Below the pieces are notes generated by a model that was not told the DNA's origin, searched no databases, and saw only the letters and a list, made by a program, of their open reading frames with translations. From positions 1,612,001 to 1,676,000 of the forward strand of contig NZ_CP107036.1 of assembly GCF_029542085.1 (NCBI RefSeq): a stretch of DNA of 64,000 nt. Direction: 5' to 3'. Source of the stretch: Sphingobacterium sp. ML3W (GTDB lineage: Bacteria; Bacteroidota; Bacteroidia; Sphingobacteriales; Sphingobacteriaceae). The position numbers were made by a program, and so were the translations under genes. Positions 37,049-46,031 of the stretch are shown here, piece by piece; position 1 is the first letter of the stretch, and each line of letters opens with the position of its first letter.

Positions 37049-37437
37049 GTTTAGTAAGTTTACTGTTCTAGAGCTTTCTGAAATTGAACATCAATCGAAC
37101 AGCTTTGGTTCTACTAACAAGGCAATCGCCGCTATTTCACGTGTATATTCCGACGAAGACGTATAAACACGCCTCTTATGTATTGAAACTCGAGGTCTCT
37201 CTAAATGAAAATCTAAAATGTCCACAATTAGGATTCTCAATTCTTTCGTATGTGATAAAATTAGAAAAACTGATAAAATATTACTTATATTTAAACAAAA
37301 GGTCCGCTAACACAAGATTCTAACAGGAATTCCAATATTTTATTCTACATACAATTTGTATTTAGCTAGTTAGCCGTTAAAAATTCATATACCTTTAGTC
37401 TTGAAGGTTGATTTCTTTTTTACTAAACACAATAGTT
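37049..37437. other. Promoter region between YciE-like and kinase genes
   Basis: About 390 bases separate the divergent YciE-like and histidine kinase starts, and both genes must have promoters here. Short open frames in it are A/T-rich and non-coding in style. I see no hairpin or clear operator. Confidence 0.5.
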
Positions 37438-38613
37438 ATGAAAGAAAATAATGATTCAATCACCCATCTGCTTATGCGGATCGAAGATATCCCTGCAGTA
37501 AAGAATATATTGAACACAATATGTTTGTATACAGGCATGGATCTAGGGTTGGTGACCTCTCACAATGGCCATCAATGGATAGCATGTGCTGTGCGTGATT
37601 CGCTGGGGGTCGGGGTCTCTGTGGGCCAGCAGCTGGAATTACATTATACCTTAGGAGATGAAGCACATGGTAAACATGCGCCTATCATTATTCCGGATAT
37701 CGATCATTGTGAAAATGAAGATTGGAAAAGCAAATTGCATGCAAAAGGTTTTAAAAGTTATATCGCATTCCCGATAGTCGACAAGGATGGATTGTTCTTT
37801 GGAACGCTCTGTACGATAGATTATAAACCAGTACATATCGATACAGAGCGGATAGCGCCACTATTTGAACTTCTATCTGAACTGATAAGTTTTCATTTGG
37901 GTTCAATTGCAAAAATCAAAAATACAGAAGCACTGCTGGGTGAGGAATTGCAATACTCTGAACGCAGGGATACCCTATTATCAGTTTTGGGGCACGACCT
38001 GAAAAATCCATTAAGTGCTGTCATTACCTTGTCGCAGTATCTCGCCGACAAACTCGAAAATGCGAAACATAAACAGACAGCCAAGCTTATATACGATTCT
38101 TCGTACAGAATGAAAGGCTTAATAGATAACATACTGGACTTTGCACGCAGTAAGCTAGGTACTGGTATTCATCTGAACAAAAATGTAGTCGAATTAGATC
38201 AGGTGATCCTTCAGGCTCTGCGTGAGATCCACACAAGTTCGCTCGAAAGAAAGGTACTCACACATCTTGGAGCAAAACTTCCTGTCAAATGTGATCATGA
38301 ACGTATGGCACAGGTGTTTTCAAATCTTATAGGAAATTCATTTCGCCATGGATCTGCAGAAAATACAATCGTTATAAACTCTTCCATTGAAGGCGGGAAA
38401 TTTATCTTCCAAATAGAAAATGATGGAAGTAAGATAGCAGATTCTATATTAAATAACCTATTTAAACCTTTTGTTGGAAGGAAAAATCAGAATGAAGGCG
38501 GGCTGGAATTGGGCCTTTATATCTCCAAACAGATAATCACCGCACATAAAGGAGATATCCATGTCAAATGCATTGATGAAAAAGTGGTATTTAGCCTTTG
38601 GATCCCAATATGA
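37438..38613 (+). CDS. GAF-domain sensor histidine kinase
   Basis: This 391-residue soluble kinase has an N-terminal GAF domain at about 18-155 with IAFPIVDKDGLFFGTLCTID. The HisKA helix-loop follows with the phospho-acceptor in LLSVLGHDLKNPLSAVI (His186), then the HATPase_c domain (about 270-390) with NLIGNSFRHGS, ENDGSKIAD and GGLELGLYISKQI. It has no membrane segment, so the signal is cytoplasmic. The start MKENNDS at 37438 is favoured over a longer frame. No response regulator is adjacent on the same strand; the single-domain regulator at 35937 is the closest candidate partner. Confidence 0.92.
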   Translation: MKENNDSITHLLMRIEDIPAVKNILNTICLYTGMDLGLVTSHNGHQWIACAVRDSLGVGVSVGQQLELHYTLGDEAHGKHAPIIIPDIDHCENEDWKSKLHAKGFKSYIAFPIVDKDGLFFGTLCTIDYKPVHIDTERIAPLFELLSELISFHLGSIAKIKNTEALLGEELQYSERRDTLLSVLGHDLKNPLSAVITLSQYLADKLENAKHKQTAKLIYDSSYRMKGLIDNILDFARSKLGTGIHLNKNVVELDQVILQALREIHTSSLERKVLTHLGAKLPVKCDHERMAQVFSNLIGNSFRHGSAENTIVINSSIEGGKFIFQIENDGSKIADSILNNLFKPFVGRKNQNEGGLELGLYISKQIITAHKGDIHVKCIDEKVVFSLWIPI

Positions 38614-39067
38614 TAGGTGCTTTGATCATAATCACACGATTATTTCGGAAAAAGTATAAGTGGCAAGTTGAGAAAATCGTGAAAAACTTATGTACAAGGG
38701 GCGTGCAAATGACAATTCAATAACCTTGTCTCATTATATACAGCATTTGACATTTGACTACGTTGAAACATACTTCTCTTCAGCGCGGAGACGAATATGA
38801 AACTGCGCTTCAAGTACCAAAACCAGAACGTAATTTGTTACAAGTGAGCATGGAGAAACGAAAACGAAGAAATTCGGCTGAGCGAACTGAACGCACTATC
38901 AGAGATAACACAATACTTAACTGATTATAGTGGGTAGTTTCATTTTTCTAATCACAGAATCAAAGATTCTGGTTTATTTACCCAAGAAGAAAAAACAATT
39001 TCAACTATTTAAAAGATACGTTATATTTATTTGAAAGTAATATCATCACATAACCCCGCCACAACAA
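38614..39067. other. Gene-poor stretch
   Basis: About 450 bases between the kinase and the Crp/Fnr gene. I see short frames but no recognised gene, repeat or hairpin. Confidence 0.5.
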
Positions 39068-39664
39068 ATGACGGAAACAGAAAAATATCTCGCAGACTTT
39101 AAAGAAGCTGTAGTGAACGTGTATCCTATTTCGGATAAGGCATTTAATTTGTTGGCCGAAACTGTGCACATTCAGCAATTTAAAAAAAATGAAGTTTTAT
39201 TAAAGGAAGGCCGTGTCGCCAATGACATTTTCTTTGTTTGTAAAGGTGCATTAAACTCTTATTTTATAGATGAAAAAGGAGCTATCTGGAATAAATGGAT
39301 TTATTTGGAGAGGGATTTTGCGAGCACCAGATTTTCGGCAATCATAAAAACAGCCAATGAATTTACATTGCAAGCTATTGAAAACACCACAGTGGTATGT
39401 ATGCCCTATCGTCAAACAAGAGCAGCTATTAATCAAAATGATGAGTTAAAGAACCTGTACATTGCCTATCTGGAAAAAAAATGGATAGTCATTAATGAAG
39501 AAAGAGAAATTTCCTTACTTACCGAAAGTGCCACTGCAAGGTATCTAAAATTGCTGAAAGCACATCCGGGAATAGACAGCAGAATTCCGCTACAATATAT
39601 TGCTTCGCACCTCAGCATTACCCCGACACAGTTGAGCAGAATACGTAAAGAACTGACCAAATAA
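39068..39664 (+). CDS. Crp/Fnr-family regulator
   Basis: This 198-residue protein has a cyclic-nucleotide-binding-type beta-roll at about 10-120 (FKKNEVLLKEGRVANDIFFV, LNSYFIDEKGAIW). A C-terminal region carries TARYLKLLKAHPGIDSRIPL and LSITPTQLSRIRKEL, the winged helix-turn-helix. Bacteroidota members of this group usually do not bind cAMP and respond to oxygen or nitrosative signals. It stands alone, with no regulated gene in direct contact. Confidence 0.85.
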   Translation: MTETEKYLADFKEAVVNVYPISDKAFNLLAETVHIQQFKKNEVLLKEGRVANDIFFVCKGALNSYFIDEKGAIWNKWIYLERDFASTRFSAIIKTANEFTLQAIENTTVVCMPYRQTRAAINQNDELKNLYIAYLEKKWIVINEEREISLLTESATARYLKLLKAHPGIDSRIPLQYIASHLSITPTQLSRIRKELTK

Positions 39665-39880
39665 AAATATCATTGTGCCCAACCTATGGAAAGTGTGGGC
39701 TTAAAATTACGCTTTAATTTTGCTGTAAATAGTAGGTCAGGCAAAATTGGAATGTCCATATCTCATTTTTGATTCATTGTAGTACGTATTAAGGAAAATG
39801 ATTGTATTGACTTGCATACCGAGATGGAAATAAAAGATAAAAAAATCCTTGCACTCAACCTATGTAAAGAGTATCCTCGA

Positions 39881-39928
39881 AACCACACTTTATTTTTGCT
39901 TTATAAAAAGCAAAAATAAAGTGTGGTT
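39881..39928. repeat. Perfect 22-bp hairpin downstream of the Crp/Fnr gene
   Basis: A left arm of 22 bases beginning AACCACACTTTATTTTTGCT and its exact reverse complement (39907-39928) are separated by ATAA. The length and perfection exceed a typical terminator. It lies about 220 bases beyond the Crp/Fnr stop, so it could be a distal terminator or the foot of an excised element. Confidence 0.75.
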
Positions 39929-40017
39929 ATAAGGTATTAATCTGGGATAGAACATAAAGTAAGACTAATTAATCCACTGAATATAAGTAAATAACAATTA
40001 AAAACTGATATTAAATT

Positions 40018-40614
40018 ATGCAAACAATTTCTAAAACAATAAAGATATTTTTAACCGCACTTATTCTTTCCAATATCGTACTAATGGCTTGTGTAGCCTA
40101 CTTTTTTTTAAACAACGAGCGCAGCTTAACCACAGAAAGAATAGATATCAAGGACAGATCTGGAAAAAATCGTGTAGTTATTGCAAACACAGATAACATT
40201 CCGCAGCCCATTATCAAAGGGAAGACGTACAAAAGAGCTTACTCTCCCGCAGGTCTTATTTTCTTTGATAAAAACGGCGACGAAAGAGGTGGTTTGGCGA
40301 TTACTGATAATGAGGAGACTAATCTGAACGCACTAGCATTTGATTATCAGAATGCCGATGCCATCGGTATCTTGGCACAGGATAATAAACATGACAATTA
40401 TTTCAGGGCTGGTCTATTGATTAACGATAAAGATCTATCCGGTAAGCCAGGACATAATATCAACCGTATCAACCTGCTAACGGAAAACGGGAATGCATCT
40501 TTGGTAATGAAAGATAATAATGAAGTACCGAGAATTATTTTAAAGGTTGATAGTCTAGGTAACCCCTCTATCGAAATGTTTGACAATAATGGAAAAGTGA
40601 AATGGAAACAATAA
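40018..40614 (+). CDS. Hypothetical membrane-anchored protein
   Basis: This 198-residue protein has one N-terminal membrane helix (IFLTALILSNIVLMACVAYF, about residues 10-29), followed by an exported domain of beta-type strands. Examples are LTTERIDIKDRSGKNRVVIA and GLIFFDKNGDERGGLAITD. I recognise no named family. It is 11 bases upstream of the truncated ABM-like gene and may be in one unit with it. Confidence 0.68.
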   Translation: MQTISKTIKIFLTALILSNIVLMACVAYFFLNNERSLTTERIDIKDRSGKNRVVIANTDNIPQPIIKGKTYKRAYSPAGLIFFDKNGDERGGLAITDNEETNLNALAFDYQNADAIGILAQDNKHDNYFRAGLLINDKDLSGKPGHNINRINLLTENGNASLVMKDNNEVPRIILKVDSLGNPSIEMFDNNGKVKWKQ

Positions 40615-40625
40615 GCTAAGTACAT

Positions 40626-40865
40626 ATGAAAAAAACATTAAAAGCCATAGTCCTTATCAGGTCAATCCTTATGGCGGTAAAAACTTTGGGTCAAAATAAA
40701 AACCAACAAAAAATGGAACAATTTCAAATAGAGGAGAAATCTATAACCGAAAAGTGTGCTGTCATTGATAAAATTACTATCTCAGCTAAAGCCATTGAAA
40801 CATACACCGAAAAGGCAGTATATATCCGTAATATGATTCGACAACAGCCAGGATTTATAAAATAG
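40626..40865 (+). pseudogene. ABM-domain monooxygenase-like gene truncated by an IS end
   Basis: The 79-residue frame ends with IDKITISAKAIETYTEKAVY and then QQPGFIK. This is the first half of an antibiotic-biosynthesis-monooxygenase (ABM) domain, where the second half should follow directly. The stop TAG (40863-40865) is formed by the first bases of the IS256-type end (TAGGGAGTG). The gene is therefore interrupted by the element, and the C-terminal half is missing. A residual fold without its dimer interface is unlikely to work. Confidence 0.7.
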
Positions 40866-41390
40866 GGAGTGCAACTCAAACTGTGTCATTGGATAATTAC
40901 CCTAAATCTAAAAGCCTCTATCAAGTTTGAGCCTATCCCAAAATTTAATGTTAAGTTGGGATATGGTCAAGCCCCAGTTGTGCACCGGCGTCGTCCACTT
41001 TTCAGAGATATACTTTATGATCAAATACATCAATTTTATTAATGTTGTTCGGAGCTGAAAGCTCCTTTAGATTATTCATTAGAGTTTATTCTTAAGGCAT
41101 TCATGAGCTCGCTTCGCTCGGTTTAATGATTTTTCATATCTGACGGTGAATTCCCTCGATCGGATTTGTGGTGTATATAATCTTACGAACCTAATCCTCG
41201 TACCCAAAGAAAGTGGAAATATTGGTCCAGTTATCCATCCAGGATTTGGCAGCAAGAGGATATTTCTTGCCCCATTTTTCTTCATTTGCGGCTTTATATA
41301 CAGATTTTAGGCTCCATTACGAGCTTTTATCTTTCTCAGTTACGTAACGTATACTTGTTCTGATCTGGTGAACATCTATCAATTAGTTAT
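40863..41390 (-). mobile_element. IS256-type insertion sequence remnant, one end and transposase C-terminus
   Basis: The left boundary is the 70-base terminal segment (40863-40932), repeated at 18443. Inward on the minus strand, translation from about 41390 down to about 41100 gives the C-terminal part of a Mutator-type (IS256-family) transposase. It contains DVHQIRTSIRYVTEKDKSS, EEKWGKKYPLAAKSW, MDNWTNISTFFGYED and then VRKIIYTTNPIEGIHRQI. Stop codons interrupt it at several points (after KDKSS, GYED and HRQI) and a piece is deleted ahead of EEKWGKK. The other end is missing, so it is dead. Confidence 0.8.
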
Positions 41391-41457
41391 TGTAAAAGCA
41401 AAGCAATCATCTAAACCATTAAAACAATAAGATAAATCCTTTTTAGTCGTAGTTTTA

Positions 41458-42330
41458 TTAATAATATTCAATTTTTCTTTTTATTAGAAGTCCACCTTCA
41501 AATTCGTCTTTAGGATTTCTTTTAATAATTTCCTTTTGTTCAATCCAGTTTCCATAATTATCATATATATAAGAATAGTTTGATAGTTCAATTGTAGAAC
41601 GTTTTTCAGACTCGGTTTTTTCTTCTTCTAAATCACCGTGCGAATTGTATTTATAACTTTTTGTTTCTTTAAAATAAGAAGACTCCAACGCTATGGGCTT
41701 ATTGAAATTATCATACTTTATATTAACTATCCCTGATATATTACCATCAAAATTCTCTGTTTTTTCCTGAATCATATTTTTATGAAGGTCATATATTTTA
41801 GTAATGATAGAAGTTAACAGAAATTCTTGTTTTGTTTCATCATATTCATAACGTTTTTCTATTTCTTCATTTACATTATAACAATAATCGGTGTATGCAC
41901 TCAACTGATTCATCACTAGCTTATTGGCTTGGAATTGGTTTTCAATCTTTTTTACCAATTGCATTTTTTCATTATAGGAAAACAAAACCTCTTGGCATTT
42001 TTCAGCTGTATTTGTGCCAATTTCTTCTATTTTGTTGAGTTTTCCTTTTTCATAAACATATCTTTCATTTAAATTGTAGCTATTTTTACCCTTATTTTTG
42101 TCAAATTCTACTATATATATTTTTGAAACGGTACCATCTGCATTGTATTCTCTATATTCATCGAGACCTTTCCGATCCACTCTGTTAATATGCCTTCTAT
42201 CTATTCCGTGATAGGTTATTTCTTCTGATTTTATCAGAGGATTAGTTTTTTGTGTTCCTTGTCCAAAAGCAACAGTCCACAATAAAAACATTGATGTAAA
42301 TACTATTACTTTTTTTTCATTTAATGCCAT
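41458..42330 (-). CDS. Secreted protein with YD/RHS-like repeats
   Basis: This 290-residue protein has a signal peptide (MALNEKKVIVFTSMFLLWTV, cleaved near GQG). It then has repeats of a YxYNxxG type typical of RHS/YD proteins, such as KSYKYNSHGDLEEEK, NYSYIYDNYGNWIEQK, SKIYIVEFDKNKGK and VNIKYDNFNKPIALE. It lacks the long RHS core and toxin tip, so it is a small relative, possibly a surface or immunity-type protein. It lies 38 bases downstream of the MORN-like gene on the same strand and is probably co-transcribed. Confidence 0.65.
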   Translation of the reverse strand: MALNEKKVIVFTSMFLLWTVAFGQGTQKTNPLIKSEEITYHGIDRRHINRVDRKGLDEYREYNADGTVSKIYIVEFDKNKGKNSYNLNERYVYEKGKLNKIEEIGTNTAEKCQEVLFSYNEKMQLVKKIENQFQANKLVMNQLSAYTDYCYNVNEEIEKRYEYDETKQEFLLTSIITKIYDLHKNMIQEKTENFDGNISGIVNIKYDNFNKPIALESSYFKETKSYKYNSHGDLEEEKTESEKRSTIELSNYSYIYDNYGNWIEQKEIIKRNPKDEFEGGLLIKRKIEYY

Positions 42331-42368
42331 TTTGTAAGTGCTCTATTTTTGTCTTGAGATGGAGTCCC

Positions 42369-43148
42369 CTAGTGTTTCTCTGTTTTAATTAAATTTCCTT
42401 TTTCGTCGTAAAATTTCCAATCTCCAGTTTCCTTTCCATCTAAATAGATTTCTGTTTTTACCAGACTGCCTTGTTCATTATAAAATTTCCATTCGCCGTT
42501 ATATCTTTTGTATTGATTATAGATTTCTACATGTTCCAATTGTCCATTTTGATAATAATAATTCCAAGCGCCAATTTTCATTCCATCATCATATCTACCA
42601 ATGCTTTCCAATTGTCCATTCTCGTAGTATTCTTTCCATTCGCTCGCTGGACGTCCGTATTCGTCATATTGCTCTAATCCTCTTGTCGTTCCGTCTTGGT
42701 AATACAATTTCCATTGATCTATATAACTCCCATTTTTCATATCTCCTAAAGCCGATAGTTGACCATTTTCATAATAATACTTCCAAGCGCCTGTTTTTTC
42801 GCCATTTTCATAATTTCCACTGTTTCCCAATTGTCCATTTTCATGGTATTCTTTCCATTCTCCGGACATCTTTTCATTTTCACCGAATGATACACTACCT
42901 CTTAGTTTTCCATTTTTCCAATACCACTTGCTTTCACCAATTTTCTTTCCACCTTTATATTTGTTGACCGTCGACAACTTTCCATTGTCAAAATATATTT
43001 TTGCTTCGCCAGTCAATTGGCCATTTTCATCTAAATAATATATTTCCTTAACCTGACCGTTCTCAAAAAAGTTCTTTTGCTCCTTATATTGTCCATTACA
43101 AGAAAAAAATAAGTGTAAAATAGCGAGTAGAAATAGTACTTTTTTCAT
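42369..43148 (-). CDS. MORN-type repeat lipoprotein (YwqK-like family)
   Basis: This 259-residue lipoprotein has its lipobox in HLFFSC, with Cys17 lipidated, followed by seven or more repeats of the MORN_2 (toxin_YwqK) type. Examples are NGQVKEIYYLDENGQLTGEA, GKLRGSVSFGENEKMSGEWK and GAWKYYYENGQLSALGDM. Such proteins are annotated as antitoxins in some Bacteroidota, but the toxin partner is often unproven; none lies beside this gene. It is the first gene of a two-gene unit with the YD-like protein. Confidence 0.82.
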   Translation of the reverse strand: MKKVLFLLAILHLFFSCNGQYKEQKNFFENGQVKEIYYLDENGQLTGEAKIYFDNGKLSTVNKYKGGKKIGESKWYWKNGKLRGSVSFGENEKMSGEWKEYHENGQLGNSGNYENGEKTGAWKYYYENGQLSALGDMKNGSYIDQWKLYYQDGTTRGLEQYDEYGRPASEWKEYYENGQLESIGRYDDGMKIGAWNYYYQNGQLEHVEIYNQYKRYNGEWKFYNEQGSLVKTEIYLDGKETGDWKFYDEKGNLIKTEKH

Positions 43149-43494
43149 TTATCTGTGTATTGTGTTTCAATATCATTATTCAAATCTTGCTATTGAAGAG
43201 CAAAAGAAATCATTATAATGTAGCTACCTAGTCCAATGGCAGTGTTTTTCCCAATTCATACCATGAACTACTACTACATGATAAGTGTCGACATAATTTT
43301 ATATAAATATACTTACGGTTTTCTCGATATCTAGGGATGATTTATAATTCGTTAAGTTGTATTTACTATCCGCTATAACTTTACAATTATCCGTGACTAA
43401 TCAGCCAACAAAAGATCAAATAAATCAAGGAGACTATCCGCGTGATTGTTTTGTGTCTCATTTAGGGCTTAGGATTGAAAGATTATTTTATCTA
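43149..43494. other. Gene-poor stretch
   Basis: About 350 bases upstream of the MORN-like gene, holding its promoter. The plus-strand frame at 43357 overlaps the transpeptidase remnant and shows no family features. Confidence 0.5.
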
Positions 43495-43938
43495 TCAAAA
43501 TGCAATCGTATTTGGCATTTTTTCATTCAATTTATCTTCTGGAGATTTGTCGAGTTGATATATATCGTCGTACATAGTTGGTTTCTCATCTTTTATCGAC
43601 ATAGTCAGATAAGTGATGATGATGGGTACAGGCTGCTTCAAAACAAAATCCATTTTACCATACGTTTTCACTGCGTCTTCCAACACCGGAATTTTATCCT
43701 TTGAACTATCGAATGCCAACAATTTAGCTGCCAATAGTTTAGGGTTTTGAACCCAAAGATTTTCACAATTGTTTGTGGCTTAGAATCGGATGACTGATTT
43801 TGGGTAATTCAAGTTAGATAGATTGAGACTATCCTTAAGGAATAATGTGATCTCGTTAGTTACCTTTAAATCCTGACAGTAGATTGTTGTAGTGATAATA
43901 CTAAAAAAGATCGCTGTAAAATTCAGGAACGCTTTCAT
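43495..43938 (-). pseudogene. L,D-transpeptidase (YcbB type) with a large internal deletion
   Basis: The minus strand starts with an ATG at 43936-43938 and a signal peptide (MKAFLNFTAIFFSIITTTIY). NLNYPKSVIRF follows, the N-terminal peptidoglycan-side pattern of YcbB-type L,D-transpeptidases. After a frame change the C-terminal end appears: NPKLLAAKLLAFDSSKDKIP and VLKQPVPIIITYLTMSIKD, the scaffold end of the same family. The catalytic SHGC-type region, usually several hundred residues away, is deleted. The result cannot cross-link peptidoglycan. Confidence 0.65.
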
Positions 43939-44163
43939 AACTTTGAATTTCAATACACTAAAACTACAAATTATTCCCTAATATATACAAAAATTAATCA
44001 CTAAAAGAATAATCGTTTACTAACTATATTGGACTATATCGATACAACGACCAACTCTTTTCATTAATGGTCTTCCCATACTTCGCTTTTAGACTTTGGG
44101 TACTGGGATTAAAAATCCGCCTCATAAGTAATATGGGGCGGAGAAGGGAATTGTGATCATTTA

Positions 44164-45381
44164 TCATATTTTCTTTAGAAGAGGCATTCCAAAACCTGCT
44201 GTGGATGGTGGGATCAGTTTGCCATCCTGGATCTTGTAGCCGGAAAGATCAACGTCGTCGGACGTGCTCGTTACCCCCTCTATGGTGACCGTATTACCAA
44301 GCCCTCCTGCTAGATGTGCCGTATAGTAGGACTTAAGCAGAGAGCCCCATGCATGCGGGGAAGCCTGCGCACCCATTTTCTTCAATTGCGGCATCAATCT
44401 TCTCCAGCTCGTGAAGCCCAGGCCCTCGATATCTGTAAGGTGTACGTCCAATAGTTTCTTTTCAAAGAGCTCCTTAAGCAGCGCTGGATTGGGATCTGCT
44501 TCACCATCCGCCAACAAAGTGTTTATCCCCGCAGTTTTTATGTAATTTCTCAGTTTTTGATAGTCAACAACGGTTTCATGAAAGGGTTCTTCTATCCAGA
44601 ATAAGCTGACCGATGGAATACCTTTTAGATATTGGATGAATTGATCTATTGTAAAACCATTGTTCCCATCCACTAAAATGCCACAATCAGGGAAGGCTTG
44701 GGCCACTGCATTGGTTACATCAATATCTCGCTGGAGCCCTTCTTTGAAAGGCATCCATTTATGGCCCCGCCCGATCTTAAGCTTAAATTGTCTATAGCCA
44801 ACTTCATAATCATATCGGCACTCCTCCAGAATCCGGTCTATACCTCCAGGCTTTTCCAATGGTTCCAAATCGTCGAAATAAATCATTCCACTATAATAGT
44901 CAGTGGTATATGGCGTCTTGCGACCAAGTAGTTCATAAACTGGTTTCTGCAAGATTACTCCCGCAAGATCGTGAAGGGCAATATCAAAAGCGATGTGCCT
45001 GTCATTCAAAATTCCAATATTGGAAGCAAAAAGTTCAGATACTTTTTTACCGAGGAGTTCCTTTTCCATCTGCTCTGCATCTTTTCTGGATCCTCGTAAA
45101 GAAGCCCAGCCCATAGCACCTTTGTCTGTTTTGATAACACAGATTTCCACATTAGGGCCATAGCCATGCAGATCTAGTCGGGCATTTTTCCCCACGAGGC
45201 GGGGATATTTCATCTGAACGTTCGAATATTTTATTTCCTGTATTCGGTGATACGAGAGTTCCTTTTCCCGAACATTACTGTCCAAGATAGCTGTTAATGA
45301 CATGGCATTTCCTGCACCATGATAGAATGTTGCGGATGCAATGCCCAAATTTAATGTCTGTAAGAACGTTCTTCTTTTCAT
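44164..45381 (-). CDS. Enolase-superfamily enzyme with Tat-like signal (mandelate racemase/muconate lactonizing type)
   Basis: This 405-residue enzyme is exported: a twin-arginine-like signal (MKRRTFLQTLNLGIASATFY) ends near residue 30. The enolase-superfamily barrel shows the base motif QFKLKIGRGHKW (K200 and K202) and the metal ligands GILVDGNNGF (D238), FWIEEPFHE (E264/E265) and LLADGEADPN (Asp in the third position). Reactions in this superfamily abstract a proton alpha to a carboxylate, as in sugar-acid dehydratases or racemases. The substrate is unknown. No sugar transporter or catabolic partner lies close by, so the pathway is not visible. Confidence 0.9.
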   Translation of the reverse strand: MKRRTFLQTLNLGIASATFYHGAGNAMSLTAILDSNVREKELSYHRIQEIKYSNVQMKYPRLVGKNARLDLHGYGPNVEICVIKTDKGAMGWASLRGSRKDAEQMEKELLGKKVSELFASNIGILNDRHIAFDIALHDLAGVILQKPVYELLGRKTPYTTDYYSGMIYFDDLEPLEKPGGIDRILEECRYDYEVGYRQFKLKIGRGHKWMPFKEGLQRDIDVTNAVAQAFPDCGILVDGNNGFTIDQFIQYLKGIPSVSLFWIEEPFHETVVDYQKLRNYIKTAGINTLLADGEADPNPALLKELFEKKLLDVHLTDIEGLGFTSWRRLMPQLKKMGAQASPHAWGSLLKSYYTAHLAGGLGNTVTIEGVTSTSDDVDLSGYKIQDGKLIPPSTAGFGMPLLKKI

Positions 45382-45907
45382 TTTTGGTTTATTTTGATTT
45401 TAATTGATTATCAATGATTTTTCCTTGTCTTTATCGCCAAGACCAGTCTTTATTGGCTCATCAAGCTTCGCAAAATGTTGTGCGCTAGCAATTAACGATT
45501 AAATTGCCTGTTTCAAATCTTTATTGGTTATTCGATGTTTTCTTAAATATTATGAGGTATAATTTAAAGTTTTACAGTAGTTTTTGAAAAGTACATTAAA
45601 ATCAAAAATTTAAGCAGCATTTCTGTTTCAATTTACTATCGAATTTTATCATTATGATGCAAAGTGTTGGTTGGTAAAATACATAATACATTTTCCTATG
45701 CGTTGGGGCAGTCAATTTGAGGTGTTGGCATAAATTTTCTTTTGCGGGGGAAAAATACCTGGTCAAGCAGTGTTTGTCCGGTAAGAGCTGTATCACTTTA
45801 CGGAATACGCCTTTGTAAACTACGGATCTGCAATAAATATCCGCTTATGGGTACAGCTTTTGATGCATAAAACGAAACAACATAACACCTTAATTATAAA
45901 ATGTCAT
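45382..45907. other. Gene-poor stretch
   Basis: About 525 bases between the enolase-type gene and the small ORF upstream of the glycosyltransferase. I see no credible gene longer than about 60 codons; it holds the promoters of both. Confidence 0.5.
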
Positions 45908-46027
45908 ATGGAAAATATAGATCAAAAAGCAAAGAAAATCGGCCTAGAAAAGGGATATTATTTACTATTAATGGCTATTTTGGGTATTCCAGTAAATAAC
46001 GAGAACGACAGCACAAAAGAGGACTAA
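45908..46027 (+). CDS. Small 39-codon ORF preceding the glycosyltransferase
   Basis: The frame from ATG 45908 to TAA 46025-46027 encodes 39 residues: a charged N-terminus (MENIDQKAKKIGLEKGYYLL), a short hydrophobic part (LMAILGIPV) and an acidic tail. It ends four bases before the glycosyltransferase start, so translational coupling is possible. I recognise no family. It was below normal ORF cut-offs; an overlapping frame at 45901 (MSYGKYRSK) is less likely because it ends earlier and is not placed for coupling. Confidence 0.4.
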   Translation: MENIDQKAKKIGLEKGYYLLLMAILGIPVNNENDSTKED

Positions 46028-46031
46028 GTGT

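Noticed and set aside
42369..43148. MORN-type gene as part of a working toxin-antitoxin pair
   Set aside because: No toxin gene is adjacent, and the neighbouring YD-like protein has no toxin domain; the antitoxin label in databases is only nominal.
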